From NCBI RefSeq assembly GCF_000428905.1, contig NZ_AUAV01000015.1, positions 62,001 to 126,000 of the forward strand: a DNA stretch of 64,000 bases, in the 5' to 3' direction. The notes beneath the pieces were generated by a model. The model was not told where the DNA came from and searched no databases. It saw only the letters and a list, made by a program, of their open reading frames with translations. Shown here one piece after another: positions 27,179-36,133 of the stretch; positions within the stretch are counted from its first letter, which is position 1, and the number at the start of each line of letters is the position of its first letter. Made by a program: the position numbers and the translations under genes. The stretch is from Brumicola pallidula DSM 14239 = ACAM 615. GTDB taxonomy: Bacteria; Pseudomonadota; Gammaproteobacteria; Enterobacterales; Alteromonadaceae.

Positions 27179-29368
27179 TTAATCAGTTTGAAACAAGGCT
27201 CTAGCCTCTAGCGCTTGTTTGGCTAAATCCTTGTCAATAAAATCAATAAGCGTTTGATATTGCAGTTCATTCTTAAGGCTTGATAATAGTGGGTCATGTT
27301 TAGTCCACCATTCTCGCCAGCCAATGTCTATTGACCTTTGCAAATATTCAATCGCTTTTTGTTTATTTCCGCTTAGGGCATATATGCGAGCGCCCAAATA
27401 AATTAATTCAGACTGATTGATTGACGCCCTTATCTGCTCTTCAAAAAGCTGTTGGCACTTTTCTAAATAGTTCGCGGACATATCCTTTTTACCCAGTTCC
27501 TGATAAGCCCAGGCTATCTCAATCGCAGGTGAACAATAAGGCATATAGTATTTATCTGCGTCCTCAAGTGTTTCACTATTTTCAATGAATAAGCCAAACG
27601 CTTTTTCTTGATCACCAAACATGGCGTAATACCAGCCTGCCTCAAATGCAACCCAATAGTCATCTGGATTAGCTGCAAGCTCAAAGTCCATTTTTTTAAA
27701 AAGCTCATCAAATTTTTCTTCAAAGATTAAGATTGTGGACGCATAATCTGGATTGGAAGTTTGCTGTTGGAGAACATCAACTAATCCTAAAGCCATCATT
27801 GCACCATATACTCGATTGAGCAGTTCCTCATTATCTGGCGACAGCTCAGCTGCGCTTTGCGCTGCTTGCATCGAACCTACGTAGTTGCCTTGACTAAAAT
27901 ATAGATCTGTCAGTCCTTGATATGGAAATGTCGATTCTGGATAGTCTTTTTTCAAGTTCTCAAACACGGCTTCCGCCTCATCATATCGACCACGCCATGA
28001 CAGCATCAAGCCAAGATTATAAGTACTGGTTAAAAACAAAGGGTCGAGTTCCCTCGCTTTTTCTTGTGTCTCAATCGCCTCATCAAAGCGTTGTAATATA
28101 TAAAGAGAGTTAGACTTCCACACATACGCGATTGCTAGGTTAGGATTAAGTTCCAAAGCCTTATCAAATGCGCTCAAAGACTCCTCATATTGATTTCTGA
28201 GTTTTTTTATTTGTCCGAGTACGGCATAAATTTCGGCCATCTTAGGTTCTCGAACAAGGGCTTTTTCTAGATTTTGTTCTGCTAAGGTTGCAGCAATTTC
28301 AGGTTTTAACACACCAAAAAGTCCGCCACCTTCGGATAACGATGCAAGTGTATCAGCCAGTGCAACGTAGGCCTTCGCATACTCTGGGTCGAGTGCAATC
28401 GACTGCTCAAATAGGGTACGGGCATTTTTCATCGATTCGCTGGTTTGCTTGCGGTAGGCTTCGCGCCCCTTAAGATACATTACATATGCGTCTACGCTTT
28501 TGGTTGCTGACAGCGAAGTAAGGTCGCCTGCCTCTATGTATCTGTCTTGCAGTAAATTAACGACCGCTCTGCTAATTTCGTTCTCCAAGTCAAAGATGTC
28601 TTTTAGTTCGCGCAAGAAACTTTCTGTCCATAGCGTGCGTCCGCTTTCCGTGTCTAACAATTCAACACGGACTCTGAGGCGATTCCCAGTAGCGCGAACG
28701 CTGCCGGTGAGTAAGGTCTGAACATTTAATCGGCGGCCTATATCAGTGGGAGTAAGTCCTCTTTCAGATAATATTTGGCTTGAACGTGATGCCGACACCT
28801 TGAATCCATCGGAGCGACCAAGTAGCCCCGTAATTTCTTCCGACAGGCCAAGGGCCAAGTAATTTTGATCTTTATCAGCGCTCTGGTCTGTAAATGGCAA
28901 TACCGCAATAGAATCAGCAATTTTGACCGTTGCGTAGCCTTCCTTGGACGCGATTTGCTCGTCTTTAAATGAACTGAAATACTGAACCCCAATAAAACCA
29001 CTGACTAAAACAATGGCTAAGAGCCCTACCCAATTGCTGATACCAAAAGGTTCAATAGCAGGGTTTTCTTCTTCGTCTATGCCCGGTGTACGACTGACCC
29101 CTTGAAAACTAAAATCAAAGTGCCAGCTTAGGTATACCATAACGGGAAAGCCGAACACTAAAAAATACAGTACCCCAGGACCCACGAGCGGATGCACGGT
29201 AATAAAACTAGCGACAACGCTAACTACCTGCAAAACCAACCAAGAGATGCCAGCATAAGCTAGCAGCGGTTTTATGACTTCGCGTCGTTTTATCTCATTT
29301 AAAAAACGTTTCACTGAAGTTTTAATCCTTTTTAAAACAAAAATGTGAGAAAGATTAATGTATCGCAA
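27179..29368 (-). CDS. membrane protein with TolB-like (FlgO-type) domain and TPR repeats
   Basis: 729 residues. The N-terminal cytoplasmic part FLNEIKRREV is followed by three hydrophobic segments (about residues 40-85 and 115-130). The periplasmic domain opens with SIAVLPFTDQSADKDQNY and GLSEEITGLLG, as in TolB-like/adenylate-cyclase-associated proteins. From about residue 290 onward are many TPR units (DPEYAKAYVALADTLASL; NPNLAIAYVWKSNSLYIL). Such proteins are frequent in marine bacteria and probably scaffold signalling complexes, but function is unknown. The start is uncertain: ATG 29368 is the first, though the conserved part begins about 20 residues later. Confidence 0.7.
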   Translation of the reverse strand: MRYINLSHIFVLKRIKTSVKRFLNEIKRREVIKPLLAYAGISWLVLQVVSVVASFITVHPLVGPGVLYFLVFGFPVMVYLSWHFDFSFQGVSRTPGIDEEENPAIEPFGISNWVGLLAIVLVSGFIGVQYFSSFKDEQIASKEGYATVKIADSIAVLPFTDQSADKDQNYLALGLSEEITGLLGRSDGFKVSASRSSQILSERGLTPTDIGRRLNVQTLLTGSVRATGNRLRVRVELLDTESGRTLWTESFLRELKDIFDLENEISRAVVNLLQDRYIEAGDLTSLSATKSVDAYVMYLKGREAYRKQTSESMKNARTLFEQSIALDPEYAKAYVALADTLASLSEGGGLFGVLKPEIAATLAEQNLEKALVREPKMAEIYAVLGQIKKLRNQYEESLSAFDKALELNPNLAIAYVWKSNSLYILQRFDEAIETQEKARELDPLFLTSTYNLGLMLSWRGRYDEAEAVFENLKKDYPESTFPYQGLTDLYFSQGNYVGSMQAAQSAAELSPDNEELLNRVYGAMMALGLVDVLQQQTSNPDYASTILIFEEKFDELFKKMDFELAANPDDYWVAFEAGWYYAMFGDQEKAFGLFIENSETLEDADKYYMPYCSPAIEIAWAYQELGKKDMSANYLEKCQQLFEEQIRASINQSELIYLGARIYALSGNKQKAIEYLQRSIDIGWREWWTKHDPLLSSLKNELQYQTLIDFIDKDLAKQALEARALFQTD

Positions 29369-29608
29369 GCACCTAAATAAAGGAAGTAAACAATCTGTTT
29401 TATCAGGGGCAAATACAACAATGTCACCTTATATTTAAAGCTGCATTGTTACTTAATAAAGTTCGCAAATTCATTGAATTAAAATTACCAAGCAATGTAA
29501 ATATAGCAGTGCTTCGGTTTTTCTAGCCGCTGCAATAATGAAGTGGATGCCGCGGATAGTTGACATTATTAGTTGATTGTGTAATCCCTCCAGTTCATTT
29601 TCACCAAG
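29369..29608. other. gap upstream of the TPR gene
   Basis: AT-rich, no convincing gene. It probably contains the promoter of the minus-strand TPR gene and the worn downstream end of the HsdM relic. Confidence 0.4.
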
Positions 29609-29836
29609 CTATTGCTTTTGGTTAAACGGTGGATTGGCCATAATAAGGTCAGCTTTGAGGTCTGGATGTTGATGTTTAAAAAACCTATCCCCTGCTACTT
29701 CGCCCAAGTTGGGCGAGATACCACGAACGGCAAGGTTCATTTTAGCCAACTTATTGATGGTATCGTATCAATAAGCGATGCCAGCTTACTGGTAACCGAG
29801 GGTTTGCGAAACTGCTCATAACAGTGAGCGGTAGAG
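29609..29836 (-). pseudogene. remnant of a type I restriction-modification methyltransferase (HsdM)
   Basis: On the minus strand one frame reads [19 protein letters not shown], then [21 protein letters not shown] and a stop at 29609. This is the HsdM region containing catalytic motif IV (NPPF). Just upstream, in another frame, [10 protein letters not shown] matches the HsdM segment normally about 150 residues earlier. An internal deletion plus frameshift has therefore joined distant parts. No HsdS or HsdR sequence is seen nearby. A plus-strand reading across the same bases is its antisense shadow. Confidence 0.75.
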
Positions 29837-29981
29837 TTCCGCTTTTGCATAATAGGTGCTAACGTCACTTATGGATTTTTTGTGAGCCATACCAGAACTA
29901 TCCAGACGGGCATTTGCGTTGCTAACAATTACGTTAAGGCAAGTTTACTTACATAAAACAGTATTAAACTAGACTAAATGC

Positions 29982-30166
29982 TCATTGCTTTTTTTTCTTC
30001 TTTTTACCCAGCAGTCCAAACCAAAAAAAAACGTCAAAAACAAAGCCAAACAGAATAAAAGCGAATACCCCTGACACACTTCCAACACGATAATCCAATA
30101 AAGCTAAACAAAGTAAAATTATGAGGAGGTCTAGTTCTTCAGCTTTTTTTGATATGCAATTACCAT
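29982..30166 (-). pseudogene. small two-helix membrane protein, start lost or frameshifted
   Basis: A minus-strand frame ending at TGA 29982 encodes EELDLLIILLCLALLDYRVG, a second helix (GVFAFILFGFVFDVFFWFG) and a lysine-rich end (LLGKKKKKKQ). It stays open upstream to 30212 but has no ATG, GTG or TTG in that frame. An ATG at 30166 would enter the frame if the A7 run at 30144-30150 had eight bases. No family recognised. It looks like a real inner-membrane protein with a homopolymer indel, genuine or technical. Confidence 0.45.
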
Positions 30167-30374
30167 TGAAGTGAACTGAAATTTTACAATTTTTAACATC
30201 CTCGGTACTAGCCTAATTGCGGCAGCTCTGACCAAGCTGGCATCAGCAACGATACATTGTGAATATGTTTCTAATCGAAAATATCGATGTAAACTAAAAA
30301 AATAGATGCTTGTTGAATAGTATAAAAGTATCGTCTATTCTAAACTTACCAGCTGAAAAATTAAGCACCTCACT

Positions 30375-31847
30375 ATGCATAAATTACTGATTGCAACTTG
30401 TATAACGACGGTTTTATCTACCCCGGCTTTAGCGGTAACACCAGAAGAAGCCCTTGCGTCGCGTTTTCGCGCAGCCGAAGCATTAATGGATGCCAATCTT
30501 ATAAAGGAATCAGTTCCTGGCGCCGCCATAGGCATTGTGCATGATCAGGCCCTTATTTGGAGCCATCAATTTGGTGTTGAAAGTTTTAAGACCAATAACC
30601 CTGTGACTAACGATACGCTTTTTAGCATCTGCTCGGTGTCGAAACTATTCAATGGCATTGCTGCCATGAATTTAGTTGAAGAAGGGAGCCTTGGTCTTGA
30701 TACACCGCTTTCACAATATAACAGCGCATTGGCGATGACAGACAAGCAGGGCTCAGAGGAGCCAGTTACCGCACGCGGTATACTGAGCCATGTCGCCGGA
30801 TTGCCACGCGAAGGAATGCGTGATTATTGGGCCGACACCAGCTTCCCCGATATGGCTGCCTTATTCGATATAGTGAGTGCGCAAGAGCAGCTTTATCGTC
30901 CGTATGACCATTGGCAATACTCCAATCTTGGAATGTCAATGTTAGGCGATGTGATAAGTAAGGTTAGCGGCATCAGCTGGGGCGATTATATAGAACAGAA
31001 TATTTTTACACCGCTTGGGATGAAAGGCTCAACGACCGATATGCCCTTCGATCTCGTAGGCAATGGCTTTGCGCAGGGCTATTATGTTCGCACCGCTAAG
31101 GGTGAACGTAATGCAGTAGAAAAACATAGCTTTAAGGCATTTGCACCGGCTGCTGGAGTCGCTTCCAGTGTGCACGACATGGCTAAGTTTGCTTCCTGGC
31201 ACTTTCGTTTACATGAAAAAGGCGGCGAAGAGATATTGAAAGCGACCACGCTTAAAAACATGCAGCGAGTGCACTGGGTTGGCGCCGATTTTAACGAACC
31301 AGCTTGGGGCCTTGCTTATGCCACGCGTCGATATGATGGAAAAACTGTGTGGGGTCATGGCGGCTATTGTCCGGGTGCACGAACCGAGTTCATTATGCGC
31401 CTGCCGACAAAAATTGGTGTCGTTATGATGGTTAGTGTTAATGATATATCGCCCAGCGCCGTGGTCGAGACAATCTATTCACTGACCGAAGCCGCAATAA
31501 CCAAAGCCTATGGTAAAAAAGCGCTAGATGTTCGAGAGAAGGCAGCAGTGCCTGATGGAAGCAAAGACGAAAGCAAAGTAAATCTATCCGATTATGAAGG
31601 TGCATATCATAGCGTCAATTATCCTTCGGATAGGTATATTGGTGTGAACGAGAACGGACTTTTTGCCATGCCTATTTTTAACAACGATCCTGTAGGAAAT
31701 ATGCAAACTTGGGTGCACGAAGAAGGTGATACTTTCCGCCGCAAACGTGATGATGGTACTTTAGCCGAAGCGATCACATTTGAGCGGCATGCGGATGGCG
31801 ACGTAAGTGCTTTGCTTCAACATAGTTATAGATTAATGAAGCGTTAA
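30375..31847 (+). CDS. serine hydrolase of the beta-lactamase (class C / penicillin-binding) family
   Basis: 490 residues with a signal peptide ending at TPALA. Active-site motifs are SVSK (Ser-x-x-Lys) near residue 90, the YSN triad near residue 182 and GHGG near 332, followed by a C-terminal beta-rich domain. The architecture matches periplasmic serine hydrolases such as EstB/AmpC-like peptidases or esterases. True beta-lactamase activity cannot be inferred. Base composition is visibly richer in GC than the neighbouring AT-rich spacers, and it follows a decaying segment, so transfer is possible. Confidence 0.85.
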   Translation: MHKLLIATCITTVLSTPALAVTPEEALASRFRAAEALMDANLIKESVPGAAIGIVHDQALIWSHQFGVESFKTNNPVTNDTLFSICSVSKLFNGIAAMNLVEEGSLGLDTPLSQYNSALAMTDKQGSEEPVTARGILSHVAGLPREGMRDYWADTSFPDMAALFDIVSAQEQLYRPYDHWQYSNLGMSMLGDVISKVSGISWGDYIEQNIFTPLGMKGSTTDMPFDLVGNGFAQGYYVRTAKGERNAVEKHSFKAFAPAAGVASSVHDMAKFASWHFRLHEKGGEEILKATTLKNMQRVHWVGADFNEPAWGLAYATRRYDGKTVWGHGGYCPGARTEFIMRLPTKIGVVMMVSVNDISPSAVVETIYSLTEAAITKAYGKKALDVREKAAVPDGSKDESKVNLSDYEGAYHSVNYPSDRYIGVNENGLFAMPIFNNDPVGNMQTWVHEEGDTFRRKRDDGTLAEAITFERHADGDVSALLQHSYRLMKR

Positions 31848-32224
31848 GACGCGTTACTATTAGAGATTCGTCATATTGGTATTTTTTTAAACGAAAGTCA
31901 TAAAGCAAAGTGTGAACTTCAAATCTACTAAACTAGATTAAATACGCCTTCTTTTGGCACTCAAGTGGACCTAGCTTCCCCCCTACGTAGCTATTGGAAG
32001 TGATCAATAAAAACGAAGGTACTCATAAACAATTAAGGTCTTAGCACAAACTACAGTCGCAGTCGTTTTGAAATAGAAACATTGCACCAAAAGCATTAGC
32101 ATTGAATGCCGCTCATTTTTATACTAAGCTCCTCAATACTAAATACACGCAAATAAAAAATTAACCGAATGCAAGATATGCTATCTAAAATTATTATTAT
32201 TTCTAAAAAACTAAAGGATGTTAC
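31848..32224. other. gap with no recognised gene
   Basis: About 380 AT-rich bases. No frame with coding character or clear terminator was seen. AAGGA just before ATG 32225 is the ribosome site for the next, broken gene. Confidence 0.5.
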
Positions 32225-32703
32225 ATGCTCAAAAAATTAATTTTTATTTCATTATCTTATCTCCCTCTTTCTGCTTTTGGAGCTGAATTTGAATTTTCAC
32301 TTGGTGCTGGCTTGCAATACAGTGGGTCGGTACTCAATTAGCAGTAAAACATGAAGATAGTAAATATTTTGTGTCTGTCCCGGGATATTCACTAGGAGTG
32401 CAAACAATAGTTTCAGATAATGAATATTATTCGGTTGGTTTCTCGCTCGGCAAACTTGATGGTCTATTGAATGATGGTCTATTGAATGGTGGTCTATTGA
32501 ATGATGGTCTATTGAATGATGGTGGTCGAAATGGCTTGATAACTTACAATTATCATATGAGTGGCTTTAAAAATGATGGTTGGGTTGTTGGCACTGGCAT
32601 CGGTTTTTATGATGAAAAGTCTTATACACAGTTATTTACTCATGAGCGTATATCCCCCTCAAAAAAAGCTCTGTTTACTATCGATATCGGCTATAAATTT
32701 TAA
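32225..32703 (+). pseudogene. outer-membrane beta-barrel-like protein broken by a one-base frameshift
   Basis: ATG 32225 with AAGGA upstream starts a clear signal peptide (MLKKLIFISLSYLPLSAFGA) and reads FEFSLGAGLQYSG, then hits TAG at 32338. The next frame continues at once with VGTQLAVKHEDSKYF and runs to 32703, ending in IDIGYKF, a typical outer-membrane C-terminal strand with a final Phe. One more G in the GGG run at about 32325-32327 would restore SGVGTQ and the full protein of about 159 residues. The second part alone could start at GTG 32371 but would lack a signal. Confidence 0.7.
32458..32532 (+). repeat. 15-bp tandem repeat coding DGLLN units
   Basis: Four copies of GATGGTCTATTGAAT (one starts GGT) and a fifth degenerate unit. 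The repeat extends a loop of the barrel-like protein by multiples of five residues without changing frame. Confidence 0.9.
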
Positions 32704-32770
32704 ACATAACTAGCGCATCAGCGATACAGGCTTGCGGCGGTCCTATTTTTGTATGTATTGCTTTCACCTT

Positions 32771-32801
32771 AGGCACATACAAATCAAATGCATGTGCCTT
32801 T
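32771..32801. terminator. probable bidirectional terminator between converging genes
   Basis: AGGCACAT (32771-32778) pairs with ATGTGCCT (32792-32799) around a 13-base loop, with a short T run after it on the plus strand. It lies between genes ending at 32703 (plus) and 32821 (minus). Confidence 0.55.
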
Positions 32802-32820
32802 AACACTCTAACCATTCTGA

Positions 32821-33411
32821 TTAAAACGCATACCTTGCAGATAAAGAGTACTGCTTACCATCACCGTCTCCAAGAATGCCGACGCCTAATGCTAATTGTT
32901 CATTAACATAGTAATGACCACTTAAGCCAAGCTGCGTCCTATCATCTCCAATCTGTCGGCGCACAATGTGTGTGTCGATCTCAAACTGATCAATTAACCG
33001 AGAGCGAGCGCCAATTTTTATTTGAAGACCGTCGTCATCAGCCTCAGCTGAATTGACGCCGCTACTTGCCTCTATATTAAGGTTAACAAAGCCCAGTGAG
33101 CCATATAAGTCAGTGATATCTGAAATACGGTAGCGATACCCTAGGTTGATATCAAAGAGAGTTACGTCGACATCAACGTCTGCTGGGTCATCAGATAGAC
33201 GGCTATACTTTCCGTCAACAAATATATTGTCAGTTAGTAAGTATGAGACTGTTATTCCCAAGCCTAGTGGATCAAAGCCATTGGCATTGTCGATCGATAG
33301 GGACTCAACAGAGCCTTGTACAAAATTCCATTCTGGTGCTGTTTCAGCAAACACTGCAGTTGAAGAAAGGCCACTGCTTAATAAGATAATTGCTGCTAAT
33401 TTGGTTTTCAT
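32821..33411 (-). CDS. outer-membrane beta-barrel protein (8-strand porin-like)
   Basis: 196 residues. The signal peptide ends at TAVFA. The mature part alternates short amphipathic strands with Asp-rich turns (GITVSYLLTDNIFVDGKYSRL; VTLFDINLGYRYRISD) and ends ALGVGILGDGDGKQYSLSARYAF with a terminal Phe. This is the outer-membrane protein beta-barrel domain family. Function unknown. Confidence 0.75.
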   Translation of the reverse strand: MKTKLAAIILLSSGLSSTAVFAETAPEWNFVQGSVESLSIDNANGFDPLGLGITVSYLLTDNIFVDGKYSRLSDDPADVDVDVTLFDINLGYRYRISDITDLYGSLGFVNLNIEASSGVNSAEADDDGLQIKIGARSRLIDQFEIDTHIVRRQIGDDRTQLGLSGHYYVNEQLALGVGILGDGDGKQYSLSARYAF

Positions 33412-33853
33412 AAGTTTCCTTTGTGTATGAAGTTTGATTTATTTTGTTACGTATATTGTTGATTTCGTTGATAAGATTACACTAGCGTAACTGAACAAAA
33501 ACTGAACTTTAGTTGAACAAGAGATGAATGAAAAAGAAAGTATTATGAATAAATAGACTGATAGATATATTGACTTAGCTGGATGGGGCAGCAGCAGAAT
33601 TAGGTATATTTAATATCAAACCTAGCTTAATGCACAACAAAAGTTTCAGAGTTAACTATAGACTCGAAAATATACGTGCATAGCCATTAAAAATTAGAAT
33701 TAAATTATAATAATAATTTAAAAACTAGTCATATTTTTTAATAAAAAATAAATATTTGGAATTAAATGCTAAAAGATCATATATCTATGGCTGATAAAAG
33801 AATCCAATGCTAGACGCTGCGCTTTATAATATGTGCCATTATCAGCAACGGAT
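33412..33853. other. AT-rich divergent promoter region
   Basis: No gene seen. The region lies between the minus-strand barrel gene and the plus-strand aminotransferase and is very AT-rich around 33680-33760. Confidence 0.5.
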
Positions 33854-35296
33854 ATGGACAACATGAACAACGCCGCACACGCAATCAGCAAACTAGATAA
33901 AGTTACGTCAAATAACCAATTTTGGGAGAATATAGCAAACCAAATCGTTATCGATCCTAAATACAAACACCGTATTTATGCTGACTGGACCGCAAGTGGG
34001 CGTTTATTTCGACCAATAGAAGACCGCATTACCAATATGATAGGCGGATTAATGGCGAATACTCACACTGAGGACAGCTACACCGGACGGGTCATGACAA
34101 CGTGGTTGCATGAAGCCGATCAGGTTATTAAAAAGCATGTGAATGCATCAGCCGACGATGTTTTATTAAATGTCGGCAGCGGCATGACAGGTGCTTTAGC
34201 TAAATTGATGCGTATGATGGGTTGGTGGTGCCACGAGCAACATCGGGCAGCTGTAGTGGCAACTATGGGTGAAAAACCGTTGGTTTATATTACTCATCGT
34301 GAACATCATAGTAATCATACCATGTGGGTTGAAAGCTTAGTTGAGCTTAGAATTATCCCGGCCTTACAAGGTGATGAAATAGATATCGACTGGCTAGAAC
34401 ATGATTTAGCAAACGAAAAAAATCGAAAAACTAAAATAGCGTCTATCACAGCGGCTTCGAACGTAACTGGTATCGAAACGCCTTATCGCGAAATAGCAAA
34501 AAAAATGCATAACCATGGCGGTGTTTGCTTTGTTGATTTTGCGGCATCAGGCCCTTACGTCGACATAAATATGCACCCTGCAAAAGGTGAATGGCTAGAT
34601 GCAATATTCTTTTCACCACATAAATTTTTAGGTGGTCCTGGCGCATCAGGTGTTTTACTCTTTAATAAGCATCTTTATCAAAACAAAGTACCGGAGCAGC
34701 CTGGTGGCGGCACTGTATTATGGACTAATCCATGGGGTGAACACCGTTTTATTGAAGACATACAACAACGAGAAAGTGGCGGTACCCCGGGTATTTTACA
34801 GACTATACGCACCGCGATGGCAATTCAGTTAAAAGAGGAAATGGGAACCCAACGTATTTATGAGCGTGAACAATATCTAAATGCTATTTTATTTAAACGC
34901 CTAGAGGACATTAAAGGTGTGCGTATATTATCTGACCAGCATACACATCGCCTAAGCGTATTCTCAATTGTATTTGACGACATTGATTACAAAACAGCAG
35001 TGCAACGATTAAGTAATGATTTTCAGGTTGAAACACGCGGCGGCTGCGCATGTGCTGGCACCTATGGTCATCATTTATTAGACATTGATTATTGCACATC
35101 CAAGAGCATTACTGATCAACTTGATGATGAGTTTCAAAATTTAAAGCCAGGCTGGGTTAGAGTAAGTTTACACCCTAGTATGAGCGAAATGGACATTAAT
35201 AAAATAGCTGACGCAATACAACAGGTCGCCAGCGGCGCCGCAGCTAAAGTGGTTGAAATAACGCCAGTTAATTCTATTTGGGAACCATTAATTTAA
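33854..35296 (+). CDS. class V aminotransferase / cysteine desulfurase-like PLP enzyme
   Basis: About 480 residues. The opening IYADWTASGRLFRPIE, the middle HREHHSN and VDFAASGPYVDINMHP, and the PLP lysine in FFSPHKFLGGPGASGVL place it in aminotransferase class V near selenocysteine lyase/SufS-like enzymes. RGGCACAGTYGHH near the C-terminus has two cysteines. The substrate is unknown. Start options are GTG 33833, ATG 33854 and ATG 33863; none has a strong ribosome site. It is a stand-alone gene without suf partners. Confidence 0.75.
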   Translation: MDNMNNAAHAISKLDKVTSNNQFWENIANQIVIDPKYKHRIYADWTASGRLFRPIEDRITNMIGGLMANTHTEDSYTGRVMTTWLHEADQVIKKHVNASADDVLLNVGSGMTGALAKLMRMMGWWCHEQHRAAVVATMGEKPLVYITHREHHSNHTMWVESLVELRIIPALQGDEIDIDWLEHDLANEKNRKTKIASITAASNVTGIETPYREIAKKMHNHGGVCFVDFAASGPYVDINMHPAKGEWLDAIFFSPHKFLGGPGASGVLLFNKHLYQNKVPEQPGGGTVLWTNPWGEHRFIEDIQQRESGGTPGILQTIRTAMAIQLKEEMGTQRIYEREQYLNAILFKRLEDIKGVRILSDQHTHRLSVFSIVFDDIDYKTAVQRLSNDFQVETRGGCACAGTYGHHLLDIDYCTSKSITDQLDDEFQNLKPGWVRVSLHPSMSEMDINKIADAIQQVASGAAAKVVEITPVNSIWEPLI

Positions 35297-35518
35297 GCAA
35301 AGCTTAGCGCGCTATATTGTAAATATATAGCGTACTCATGGGCTTGGAGAATACGTCAGGCCTGGAAATAAAGGACCCCTTAGTTTGAACATCTGATCAC
35401 TTATGAGATACCTCACAAAAACCGGTTGAGCTGCGACTTGTCTACAATAGTAGAAGTTATTCAAATGTTCAGCTAGAGTAATAGCCAATTACGACCCCCT
35501 TAAAGGCTAGATAGAAGC

Positions 35519-36037
35519 TTGAACACATTCCAATACACCTCCCCCACCTCATTCAGTAGTTACCGGTTTGAAGATCTGTCTAATCTGGCCCTCTATAGTG
35601 CTTTAAAACTTCGCAGTGATGTTTTCGTGGTCGAGCAGAACTGCGTTTATGCAGATTTAGACGACAAAGACATTCAAGCAAATACATTACACTTGTTGCT
35701 TGAAACTAAGGCTAACACTTTGCTCAATGACAAATCCGAGTCTGTCAACGGCATTATCGCTTACGCACGATGTTTAGAGCCGGGTAGCTCGTATCAGGGT
35801 TGCAGTATTGGTCGTGTCGCGGTTGCGAAAAAAGCACGAGGTAATGGCCTTGCAAAATTATTGATGTTAGAGGCAATTAGTATATGTAAGCAACATTGGC
35901 CTGATGAAACTATTCAGATTGGTGCTCAGGTCTATCTACAAAAATTTTATGCTCAATTAGGTTTTATACCGTTTAGCCAGCCTTATGATGAAGATGGCAT
36001 TATGCACATAGATATGCAGTTACAAACAAAATCGTAG
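35519..36037 (+). CDS. ElaA-like GNAT acetyltransferase
   Basis: 172 residues. LYSALKLRSDVFVVEQNCVYADLDDKD is the ElaA-type opening, and the acetyl-CoA site is SIGRVAVAKKARGNGLAKLLM with YLQKFYAQLGFIPF near the end. The substrate is unknown. The first in-frame start is TTG 35519; the conserved part begins about 20 residues later, so the exact start is uncertain. A hairpin (35310-35332) lies upstream. Confidence 0.8.
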   Translation: MNTFQYTSPTSFSSYRFEDLSNLALYSALKLRSDVFVVEQNCVYADLDDKDIQANTLHLLLETKANTLLNDKSESVNGIIAYARCLEPGSSYQGCSIGRVAVAKKARGNGLAKLLMLEAISICKQHWPDETIQIGAQVYLQKFYAQLGFIPFSQPYDEDGIMHIDMQLQTKS

Positions 36038-36133
36038 TTTACAGGGGCGTCATACTGACTGCTTATATTTTTCCATTATACATCGACGCCTCGGCGTAAA
36101 CGTTTTATTGAGTAAGCGCATCAACGACATGGC

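Noticed and set aside
29612-29821. Plus-strand 69-codon frame
   Set aside because: It is the antisense of the HsdM relic, which gives recognisable protein motifs on the minus strand.
31950-31995. Minus-strand fragment resembling a transposase C-terminus
   Set aside because: Only about 15 residues look suggestive and no flanking similarity was seen.
36085-36110. ACGC/GCGT hairpin between converging genes as terminator
   Set aside because: The four-base stem is too weak to call.
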